Below, piece by piece: positions 44,386-55,500 of a stretch of DNA of 64,000 bases. The position numbers and the translations under genes are program-made. The notes beneath the pieces are model-generated. The model was given only the letters and a program-made list of their open reading frames with translations, was not told the origin of the DNA and made no database searches. Origin of the DNA: Branchiostoma floridae (lineage: Eukaryota > Chordata > Leptocardii > Amphioxiformes > Branchiostomatidae); assembly GCF_000003815.2 (NCBI RefSeq), contig NC_049986.1, positions 22,495,976-22,559,975 on the forward strand, given 5' to 3'. The stretch's first letter is position 1. Every line of letters starts with the position of its first letter.

Positions 44386-45943
44386 ATGGTCAGCGTTTGG
44401 GCGGGATCGCAACCGGCATTCTTGTTCAGGGCTGTGGAGCGACTGTGGCGGGAGATGCAGGTTGGCATGCTGCACGCTCTACGTTGCAGGCCCATCGTGT
44501 GTGACGGGGATGGCCGTGCTGACAGCCCGGGGCACTGTGCCAAGTACGAATCCTACACCATGATGAAATTGGAGCAACGAAGAGTGATCGACGTTCAACT
44601 AGTTCAGGTACATTTTGCAGGTGAATCGACTAGTGAGTATTATGTAGTAAGCTTGCCTAGTAAGAATTGTATCGAAAAGTGTATGTTGGTTTATATTACA
44701 GTGGTAATAACAATTTTTTTTTTGTTCAGAGCAATGAAGTTGGTGGTTCCTACCACATGGAAAGGGGGGGGGGGGAATTGAAAAGTCGTTGGAGTGGCTG
44801 GGACGCTAGTCACCGACCGACATATTTGCATCAACAAGATGATTAGAGAGGAACATCCTGCCATGAAACACCTCTTTGACATCTGGCGCGTTGCCAAAAT
44901 GGAGATCAAATGGAGATCAGTGCAGAGAAAACAAAGCAGATGACAAACAGCGACAAGCCAATCACAACCAAGATAGTAGTGAACCAGGAAGAACTTCAAA
45001 CAGTGGATCAGTTTAAGTACCTTGGTTCCATAATTAGTAAGGAAGGCTCAAAGGCAGAAGTCACATCCAGAGCAGCACAGCTGAGACCCATCTGGAGAGA
45101 CAGGAACATTAGTCTGAAGTCCAAAGTGAGACTGCTGCGGGCACTGGTCATCTCAATCTTTCTATACGCGTGCGAGTCACCAACACAGAAGTTAGGAACA
45201 CTATCAGACAAGCTATCGGAACAGACCACCTAGAGGACCTTCTTAGTATTGTTATAAAAAGGAAACTAAGGTGGTACGGTCACGTGACAAGAAGCAAAGG
45301 CCTCTCTAAGGTCATCCAGCGAGGAACAGTCAAAGGGAAAAGAATACGAGGCAGACAGAGAAATTGTGGGATGATAACATCAAAGAGTGGACAGGAATGA
45401 CCCTTGCCGAAACCCAAGCTCTGGCCCACGACAGGGTGAAATGGAGGGAGGTGTGCTCAGCTGCTAAGTGCCCCCACGACCGGTAAGCGGTAAGTAAGCG
45501 TTGCCAAAAGTATGTGCAGTTTTTTTTCCAAGTACATTGGACATTTATTGCATTTCATTTCATAAAAATGTAGTACTCTTGTGAGGGATTGTTGGTCATT
45601 TGCCAGTACTGTCTGAAGTGGGCAGTATTGTATCGTGTATGCTTTGACAGAATTTCTTGATGTGAAATATTTTTGGGCACAGAACTGTGGTATGATCAAC
45701 CATTTTACTCTAAAGATTTCTGCATAGTCTTAATGTTTTTCAAGTGTGCAGAAAAAAAACTCCAGGCCCTCAGCCAAAAGAAGAAGTACAAGACCCTGAA
45801 GCCATGGATCGCAAGCATCATAAACCATCTATGGTACGTCGTTTCAACCCGATGACAATAGACAGCTTGCCGTGGATAAATGGAAATCCGTGGTCTCACA
45901 TATCCTGAATCAACACGAAGCCTTTCTTAGTAGTCTGTTGTAA
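44386..45943 (+). pseudogene. DDE transposase gene (Kolobok/THAP-like) split by a LINE
   Basis: Exon A (to 44607, donor GTACAT) reads FLFRAVERLWREMQVGM, then DGDGRADSPGHCAKYESYT and RRVIDVQLVQ. Exon B (44730-44899) reads SNEVGGSYHMEK, then across a poly-G error LVTDRHICINKMIREEH and HLFDIWRVAK. Exon C (45752 on) reads KKLQALSQKKKYKTLKPW and IINHLW, then after a frameshift LAVDKWKSVVSHILNQHEAF and a stop. D-S-P-G-H-x-A-K-Y and TDRH are the conserved acidic blocks of a transposase family I recall in THAP/Kolobok-type elements; the family name is tentative. Phases of B and C match once the inserted LINE is removed. A G run, a frameshift and the insertion inactivate this copy. Confidence 0.6.
44900..45497 (+). 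mobile_element. 5'-truncated LINE insertion with 12 bp TSD
   Basis: Flanked by identical GCGTTGCCAAAA at 44888-44899 and 45498-45509. It carries the C-terminal part of a LINE ORF2: SAEKTKQMTN, VDQFKYLGSIISKEGSKAEV, LRPIWRDRNISLKSKVRLLR, FLYACES, then with frameshifts KRKLRWYGHVTRSKGLSK, GTVKGKRIRGRQR and IKEWTGMTLAETQAL. It ends in GGTAAGCGGTAAGTAA, a short-repeat tail. The length and perfect target duplication make this one of the younger insertions in the window. The family is the same type as the KAFDTVRREALW fragment at 13.4 kb. Confidence 0.88.
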
Positions 45944-45949
45944 ATGTTA

Positions 45950-48940
45950 ATAATAATTTATGTTATCCACTGCCAGCCATAATAATTTATGATGGGAATA
46001 CAATACTTGTATTTGACATTCCATCTTCACCTTCATGTAAACAATAGAAGAATAGAAGCGGATAAGGAAACCGGGACCCTCCATCTGGAGCAATGATTTA
46101 AGCCAGCTACTTGAACTTACAGACCAAGAAATTCAACCATGCTGTGCTTGCTTCAATGTCATAAGAAACTAAGATAAGGGCATTCCAATACATGTATTGT
46201 GTGGCCGGAGGGCAATGTTAAAGGCATACAGATTGCAAAGAAACATTGTACATGTTAGAGCTAGCCAACTTTAGAATGTCCCTCCCGTTTTTGCCACCAC
46301 CCTGGGCATAACGTGGGCATTACAATTCTTGCCCATTTTTTACCTCGAATCTTGATATCTAAACAGTGCTGGCAATATTCCTGTCTGAAATTACCGTCTC
46401 TTTGGATTCACATGTAAGGCACTGTTCAAATTGGTTTCCCACCCTGTTCTCATTTGGACTATGGTCACTCCCGACAATAAGACCGCAAGAACAACAGTAG
46501 ATATTTTAGACTAGCCTGATTAAATCTCGCTTATAGCAGCCCGTCAAACATCCGCCGGCCCGGGGGCCAGTTAGAGCCCTGGACAGCGGAGTTTGTGTTA
46601 CACAGACTAATTTTAGACAGTTGGGGAACTTCAGATCATACTCTCACTTCGTCATGAAGATGTGCAGTCTGTTGTGGTGTGTTGGAAGTGCTGTAGATAC
46701 TTCTAGTAGTTCTGCTGATGAAACAACTATGGTGTATTTCACAAGGTTATGCTCAGGCGACAAACTCCACAGATTGTGGAATACTTGTATGTCTTGCCTA
46801 GACAAGATCGCATGCCCTCTACTGCACATGTTTGTAAACAAAGGTTTTTAGGGCCTTTTGAAGAAGAAACACTGTGTTGATGCCCCTGTTGCAGGTAGCA
46901 CAAGTAGTAATGCAGAGACAGCTATGACTGATGCTGAAGAGCTGCTGATGAGTATATCTCACATGCTCTATTTGAAGAGTAGCAGAAATACAAGATTGCC
47001 AAACTCTATGCTGCACTTGTGACAATTCAAAGTATATGGTGCATTTTCGACACAATGGAAAGTAGAGGGTGCCAAACACTCCGAGTATCTTTAAAAAAAG
47101 ATACACTTTCAGTACTCGGAGTTATGGTTGAACACAGTTAACCATGGTGGGCTATATGTATCGTGACGATGCTGTGGAAAAAGTCACTTGGTCAACCGCT
47201 CAGCTGCAGCCCACAATAGGTGGACAGTGTCACCAACAAAATATGCAGTGCTTAATCATGTGCAAAAAGAATAAAGTATCTAGTCTACATCTGCTTCAAC
47301 ATGATCATTCCAGGTAACTTGCGTAACAATAAAGCCAATAAAATGGATCGTCCAGCCAGCCCATCTAGCTACACTGTATCAGCCCCCACCGTACTTGACG
47401 GTCCCCGAAGTCTGGGTTTCCAAGAGGCTGATCAGTGAAAATTAAACCTGTCTACTTATAACCGGAGCCGGCTGGATTCTCCTAAGTTTTGTATAGCAAC
47501 TTTACCTGGACAACCACGTGCAGGCAGCAGAGGACATCATGAGGCACAGGAATTGCAAATGGCACATCCTTGTCACAAATATGACTCCGACAAAATAAAC
47601 GCCATTATTCCGTAACCAAATTATGAAACAAAGTTTGGGGGACCATTTCGCATCATGAGTCACGTAGGTAAAAATCAAGAAAAATGGCGGATATAGATAC
47701 AGGGCGGCAAGAAATATCGATATCTGCACCCCGAAGATGATGAATGTTGCCAAAGACGGCGTATCTTAAAGTACTAGTGGACTGGCATAAGAATACCAAA
47801 CATCCGCTGCCAAACAAGACACGGCGAGCACTAATATATTAAAAAATACACACAAACGACCGAACTTAGTGTGACGCTTTTCGGCTGTTTATGTATACAT
47901 CACAAGGATATCTTTGGTAAGCCTCAGTGAGAGAGAACAAAAATTGCCTGAGAAACAGGGATAACACAAATTGCACAATGACGGCTCTATCTCGACCAAA
48001 AGCCACATAGTATACGGCTGACCGCTACAAACGCCATTGGAGAAAACAGCACTACAGAAGGCCTCTGAACACAACTGACAGACATTCCATGGACAAAATG
48101 GCGGTCACCCTCACGAACCGTGACTCTTGACGGACTGGGTCGCACATTTTGACAAGATAGAAACGGACAGTAACAACACTAAACCGCTCTAGTTGCAGCC
48201 CACAGTACCTTAACAATGTCGCCAACAAATAAGTAGAGTTTGAACGTTTGCATCTGACCAGAAATGCAGCCAAAAAAAGCTCCCACACAACACACAACAA
48301 GTCTGACGACTGCTTTCCCCAGTTCTGGAAAATTCCACGTCTGGCTATCGTCTTTATTCCCCGCATCACACAGGGATTTTATATCAATCCGCTGGACACT
48401 TACAGCGCCAAAGTACTTGAAGGGAGAAAATAAGTCGTCTTACAAATCATCGAAATCTTATAGAAAAAAAAACAGCTTGTTGAAAAAAAAAATGTCTTCA
48501 ATTGTACAATAGTTGGACAAAAACGTGATACTACTTTCTGCTTGCTCCTGACTACAGAGGGGATGCGCTCGGGCTGCGGCAGAGTTTGGCGGGAAACCCA
48601 GGCAGGCCCAAACAAGTCAGCTACGTGTATGGCGAATTATCTGACCAAGACCAAGAATAATAAATTTTACAAAAGTTTGGGAAATAAACAAGTTAAAGTG
48701 ACAGACTTCTTTGGCTCGGATGGATAAGCGCTATTCAGTTTGGTGGGGCAGTTATTGTAGATCATTGTATTGGAATATTTTATTTCATTGGGTGGTTTGA
48801 GAGCATGCTCACAAAGAAAGATTATAAAGTATTCAATTAACGTTGGAGAAGTGCAAAGAGAATGTCAATGCCTATGATGTTTATGATTTTTTTTTATAGA
48901 AAGAAAACTGTCTCAAGGCGGGATTTTTTAATAGTCTGCA
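45950..48940. other. Intergenic region, no supported gene
   Basis: Only short frames in all six readings. A 60-codon + frame at 48542-48727 (GCGRVWRETQAGP, ending KVTDFFGSDG) is not recognisable. GC content and unique sequence rise toward 48.9 kb, where the NCF2-like promoter begins. Confidence 0.4.
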
Positions 48941-48949
48941 TCGACTCTG

Positions 48950-49354
48950 CAACATCCCCGATTTCGGTATGTCCCAGCGCTCCTCCATTCAATAGCGCCT
49001 ACATGCGGGCAGACGTGTAACTGCAGGCATTCGATATGACCGACTTCCGTTTCCGGCTTCCCCGAAACCAACACCCGGGATCCCGGAAGTAACTTCTGAC
49101 GTCAACACGTACAAAGTTACCCTCCGCTGAAGTGAACCATGCCGCCAGTCACGACGTATCCCTATTCATGATCACTCATGAATCACCACGAACTGAGACC
49201 AATTTCCGCTCTTTCCAGAAACACAAATACCAACTTGGCAGCTTCGTTCTAACCCCTGCAGGCCGCCACTCTGCAAGGACTGAGCTCTGTCGTCTCTGAC
49301 TCTAAAATCACGTTGCTAGCTGAGATTCGCGATCTGTTTTTGATAGAATCATTC
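48950..49354 (+). promoter_or_regulatory. Probable promoter and 5' UTR of the NCF2-like gene
   Basis: The 400 bases before the start codon contain a perfect CRE palindrome TGACGTCA (49097-49104), an ETS-type CCCGGAAGT (49082-49090) and its reverse ACTTCCG (49043-49049), in GC-rich sequence without TATA. CRE and ETS sites are common in TATA-less promoters, and ETS factors drive the vertebrate gene, but binding here is inferred only. The transcription start was not determined. An ATG at 49313 is in frame and upstream; the homology-supported start is 49355. Confidence 0.4.
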
Positions 49355-49531
49355 ATGGCGACGTTGAAGGAAAACCTGCGGTTGTGGGATGAAGGTGTGG
49401 CCGCCTGCGATCGTGGGGAGTTCCGTACGGCGCTGGAGAAGTTCACGGGGATCCAGGATCCGTCCGCCAAAATTCTCTTCAACATCGGGACGGTTCAGAT
49501 GGCGCTGGGACAAGTTCAGCCTGCCGCGAAG
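49355..49531 (+). CDS. NCF2: NCF2-like exon 1 (first TPR)
   Basis: 59 codons, phase 0 donor AAG|GTAAGG. Contains LRLWDEGVAACDRGEF and FTGIQDPSAKILFNIG, directly comparable with LWNEGV and QDPHSRICFNIG of the human protein. The start at 49355 is chosen over 49313 because of this alignment. Confidence 0.93.
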
Positions 49532-52500
49532 GTAAGGGGGAGGGGGGCGCGGAAACTGCAAAATCTTGACGCGTGAAGACTGGAAATATTACTAACTGTA
49601 AAACCTCAAATTCTGCATCACCACAATCCATAGATTTTGAAATTAAAATACAGAAATATTAGATGTTGTAATTATTTGGACATATGCTTTAAACTCAATA
49701 TCAACAAGTTTGAAAATCAAGAATCAGCCAAGTGTTGTCACAACACATCTATATCATATTACCACGCCCAATACTCATACAACCTTAATGTACAATGTAA
49801 CGTTATGTGTCCTTGGTACCGCTAGTAAACAACAACAATAATTGATACGCCTCTACCAGCTGGTCTACTGTATATACATGTAACGTTACATGTATTTTCA
49901 CTTGCGGTGATTTAATTTGCAACCAAAGCGGAAATGATGTTACTTAATTTTGTCGTTGAAACAATTCTGCTACTTTCACTTCAGAATATATTCAATTAGA
50001 CCCCCAAATGTACAGTACAGTTGTAATGTGTAACTTCAACTGGGACTGTTTTGAAACTCTGAATCAGAATACAGTAAATGCAGAAACTTTTGCGGTGGTT
50101 TAATGTTTGCTGTTTTCACGGTGGCCGCTTCACCGGGAACTTAAAACCACCGCGAACATTTTTTCAATGGCAGTATGAAAGAGACTACAGTGCATAGTGC
50201 TACCACAAACTTAAAACCAACTAGAAAGGCCGACATTTGCTTAAGAGCAAATACAGCATATTTCAGCCATACCCCTTCCCACGCAACATTGGACTGTTCC
50301 AAATCACCCCTGCGCAAAAATGGAACATCCTCTTAACAGTACATTATCCCCCAAAGTGGACTGGTATTGTGAATTGATTCCAGGTAAAAACAGAGCTTGC
50401 TTCTATTTTTCAGAAAATGACAATAATCACACCTTCCATTCAGAAAATTTTCATCATGACTGAAAATTGTTGAATGACTTCATGTAATGTCATTAACAAT
50501 TTTCAGTACGATAACTAGGTGTAAGTTTAAAAAAGTATAAGCTCCTTGTGATGTGGGTACATTCATTATTACAGTGAACTTTTTTTTATTCAAGTAGGGC
50601 ATACGATTTAATAATTATCAAGCAGGTGCAGGTACTGTAGGAGCGTTTGTTTTCTTCAAGCTGTAAAACTGTTAAACTGTTTTACTTTGTATGCAATCAG
50701 CCATCGAGCCTATTATTATTTTAGTTTAACAACTTCCTGCCAGACCCGGAAGATACGATTGAACCTTGTTCGAGGATTTATTTTCGTCTGTCTGGTCAGT
50801 CTGTTCATACCCTCGAGGCTGGCGCTGAGAGTGTTTTATTGGGCTGAAACTCTGGCAGTTTAAAGTTACTTACAATTTAAATGTTCAAAGTTTATGTCAA
50901 ACAACAACAGCACTAGGAAATGTGGCCACTATAGACAGGTGGTCACTATAGAGAAAATGCTGATCTATTGACTAGGAGCCATACGTTACACATGATCATT
51001 AATCATATAAACATTGCACAGGTAAGCCAATTGTTTAGATGTACAATTAAGTTCAAATAATTCTGAACAGAAATATTGATGAGAAAATAATCATTCTCGC
51101 CACTGTCTAACTTATAATTACGTATCAAAACTAAACGCAGATTTTCTAACTAACGCACCTTTCGCCGACTTCATCAAAGGACCGCCGGCTATCAATCAAG
51201 TTAGAGTTTCAAACAGCCATGTGCTGTGTGCCAGTTGACAGCGAACTTCATGCTACGTGATGTTTTACATTGCTTGGACCTTCTTTCCTACAGCGGTGCT
51301 TCTACAAAATATTTAGACTGTAACACTGAGTCCCACATGTTTTATAGAATAGAATTTGACGCAGAACAGCGTTTTTTGCTGGCTATTTTTCTTGAAACAT
51401 GTTCGTGGGAATATCAGCGAGGCGGCGACGTAGGGATATCAGACCGTCAACAAAAGTCGCACGGCGGCTAACGGCGCAGCGAAGATACTAGCGCTATAAA
51501 TAAGCGCTTCAACTAAGGATGGCAACCCGTACAATATTTTTGTATACTGTTGAGCTAAGTAAAGTTTGTTGTTTATGAGATTTTAGTTGTCTTTGAAGCT
51601 TTGACCCGAAATATTTTAAAGTCAAACTGCTGAAGAGAAGTAAGTGACTGCTACGATTATCGTAGATATGGCCCTAAAAAAACTGATAAAAGAAGCCTTC
51701 TCAATAGTCTAAAATGCAAGAGCTTCCGGGGGGGCTTCGCCCACCTGGGTCCACCCACCCCCCCCCCACCCCACAGTGGCCCGGCCCCTGGACCCCGCCA
51801 GGGACATTCGGCGGCCCCCGGACCCCTGTCCGACGCTTTGAAAAAATCCTGGCGAGAAGTCTGTACGGCCTGAGTCTTCAAGTTCACGTATTGTGTGGTC
51901 CCGCTTATGAATATTAATTAGCCTTCGCTTTCCTCTTCGCTGATTGGCTGAACCATTAATTGAATTAACTCTTCCTGCCGGCTAGACGCAGGTGCAGATG
52001 TCGGCTCTGTGGGGTGAACGTCCGAAAGATCATGGCATGGAGAACGAAAGAAAACCAATTTCCCCTAAAAAAAGTGCTGTAATTAAGCCTTTTACAGTAC
52101 TTTAAGCCAAAAATTTTACTTGGATCATTTTACCAACTATCTTATGCCTATCTATACCAAATGTTACTCATACCAGGGTACAGGGGTGCAAAATATACCG
52201 TTATAAGACCGTCAACAACAGTCGCACGGAGCTAACAGCGCAGCGAAAATACCATCGCTAGCGTTTCAACTTCGGATAACAAGTTATAAGTACTGTTGAA
52301 CTCAGTAACGTTAAAGTTTGTTTTTAGTTGCCTTTGACGGTTTGACCTGAAATAGTGTTACGCTAAACTCCTGAAGAGAAGTTAAGTGACTGCTGCGATT
52401 ATCATAGATATGCCCCTAAGAACTGATACAATATAAAGCCTTCTGAATAGTGTAAAATGCGAGAGCCTTAGGCGGGCTTCGCTCCCCCTGGCGGGAACAC

Positions 52501-55500
52501 TGCTATATACGGGATCATGAGGCCCCGCTTATGAATATTAATTAGCCTTTGGCCTCCTCTTCGCTGATTGGCTAGGTCTTTGATTCAATCAACTCTCCGG
52601 CTGACGCGCACAGGTGTGGCTCTGTGCGGGGTCACGGAAGGTCACGTCAGGAGGCCAAAAGAAAACAAATTTCCCCTCAGAAAAGTGCCAAAATTAATCA
52701 TTTTAAAGTTGTTTATGTCAAAAATTTGACTTGAATCTTGTTACCAAATGCCTATCTATACCAAATTTCAGGTCATTTAATTGTAATACCAGGGTACAGG
52801 AGCCAAAAGTGTCCTTTTTGGGTAAAAAATTGGCCAAAAATCGCAAAAAATAAGCCTTTTGTTGCACTGTACACCAAAAGTGTTATTGAATTTATATGAA
52901 GGTATTATCAAGGCACATCTGTGTCAAATTTCAGCTCATTCGGTTGCAATACCAAGGTACAGGAGCCAAAAGTGTCCTTTTTTGGTCAAAAATTGGTAAA
53001 AAAAATCGCAAAAATAACCATTTTGTTGTACTGTACACCAAAAGTGTTATTGAATTTATATGGGGGCATTATCAAGGCACATCTCTGTCAAATTTCAGCT
53101 CATTTGGTTGTGATACCAGGGTACAGGGGCCAAAAGTGTCCTTTTTTGGTCAAAAATTGGTCAAAAAATCGCAAAAATAAGCATTTTGTTGTACTGTACA
53201 CCAAAAGTGTTATCGAATTTATATGAGGGCATTATCAAGGCACATCTCTGTCAAATTTCAGCTCATTTGGTTGTAATATTAGGGTACAGGGGCCAAAATA
53301 TACAGTTTTGGTCTAAAATTGACCAAATAAATCTCAATAAAATCAGTTTAGAGGCAGATATGAAAAAACTGAGAAAAAAGCATCAAGGTATTGGCCCATT
53401 CTATCCCTGTGCCAAATTTCAGGTCATTCGGTCCAGGAACGGCGGAGATGAATCACTTTGAAGATTTGACAGGAGAAAGAAGAAAGAAACATTACGAATA
53501 CAATATATTTCACCATACTATGTATGGCTGAAATATAAAAAGGCCTTTTTCCCACTACCGCCAAATTAAATCCCTGTGAACTTAAATGCATTTACAGTAT
53601 GCTCTTCCACCATTCCGAGTATGCATGTCAAAGACAAAAGATGAAAGCCCCTGACTTGTAAGGAGTCCTCCTCACGACCACAGTTTTGATTTGCATATCA
53701 AGGCCCTGAGACATGTTTTGTTTTTGTCTCAGGGCCTTCACCTCTGACATATGAGCAACAGTGGATGTTGATGCACCTGCATACTGTAAATGCACTTAAG
53801 TTTGTGGGGATTTAATTTTGCAGTAGTGGGAAAAAGGACTTTTCGCGGTGGATTTAAGTTCGCGGTAACAACAGACTGTGGTCTAATATCATAATAGAAA
53901 AATGTCCGCGGTGGTTTTAAAATTTACGATCGTGGTGAACTGGTCACCACAAAAACTGCGAACATTAATCCACCGCAAACATTTCTGCATTTACAGTATT
54001 TGGAATAGTGAACAAGCTTTGATACCCTAACCCCCTTCCCTAAGCCCTACCCTAACCTTAACCCTAGCCAGTGGTCGAAATACTTTTTTTTCAGTGTTCT
54101 GCAATATTCCAGAATGTCAAAATTTTCTTCTGCAATCTTGAAAATCTATCTGCAAGTTGCAGATTGCAGACGGGTATTTCCAACAGTGTTATCCATAACC
54201 CTCAACCCTAGAACCCAAATCCAAACCAACTCCCAACGCCTAACCCTAACCCAGGCCGTGTTGACCAAAATGTTGGATCACGTGCACGTTGAGTCGACGC
54301 ATTTTTACAATGTTCAATCCCTTTCTTTCCTCCAGTCTTTCAGCTCCACCCTGGAGAAAGATGAACACCTGTCTGTGGCTTACTTCCAGCGGGGCCTGGC
54401 AAACTTTAAGTGTGGCAGGTAAGTCAGTACTAACTTAAGGCTAAAACTTTGTGTAAAAAGGTACATGGGGACTCTTCCCTTTGATTCCTCTTTATTTAAT
54501 ATGTATTTATTCATTAAGGTTCTCCAATACAGTGGAAGGTATGGCAGAACAGGTGTTTCTTGCTAGAAGACACCTTTCAAGGCTGCCATACCAAAAGTGA
54601 AAGCTCTTGGTAGTAAAATGGACCAGGGTATTGTTTGTTTGTGTGTTTATGTGCGTGTGTGTGTTCATGTGTGTTTCCAGATATTTGTGGTCAGCATTAA
54701 ACTATTAATTAGACCCTCTGGTTAGATTTAGTGAGGATATTTATCATTTGGTATACATGTTAGGACCATGAAGGTTAAGACATACTCTGTAATTCACTTT
54801 GTCTTCTCGGTACCAAACTTTCAAGGTCTGAGAAAATTTAACTTGTTCTCGGAACTAAATGTTCACGGTGGCAGCAGGTTACATGAGAAAAGCCTCTTAT
54901 AATATATTATTTGTTATCAGTAATGATAAGTTCACGTTGCAGTCGTCACCGTTGAAACCGTGAACATAAAAGTACATTGAAAAAATCAGGATTTACAGTA
55001 GTATGGGCCTTCTTGCGGCCTTGTTTCTGACTGTTGATACTGTATTTCTTGTCAGAGAGTATTTCCAAAATGAGGTCGCCTATAACAAGATATCAGAGGA
55101 TGAAACTGAAAGTATTTGTTTTTTTTTCTAGGGACCAAGAAGGGCTGCAGGATTTTCAGGAGTCGTACCAGCGTCTTCGGAGGAACGCACTCATCGACTA
55201 CAAACAGCTGGGGCTGCGCTACAAACTGTGCGCCTGCGAGGTGGGTGTTATATCAATTATTACCTCCATGAAAAATGGGGTATTGTTTTTGTGTGTCTGT
55301 GTGTCTGTGTTTCCTGATATTAATCAATGTCTCAGGCCCACTGCATAACTTAAGAGCCGCTGGATTTATTATGATGAGATTTGGTATACATGGGCAGATC
55401 TTCAGAAGACTAAGGTCGAGGTTGATTTCAGGCTCCCTGGTGTTTGACCTTGGTACTGCAGCAGAATGTATTTTGTCCTGGACAAGCTGACTGGTCTTGA

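Noticed and set aside
49313-49354. Upstream in-frame ATG for the NCF2-like gene
   Set aside because: Adds 14 residues with no counterpart in the family; the ATG at 49355 aligns with the known N-terminus.
52896-53461. Overlapping frames of about 90-100 codons
   Set aside because: They arise from the 164 bp tandem repeat; the protein repeats with the DNA and no domain is visible.
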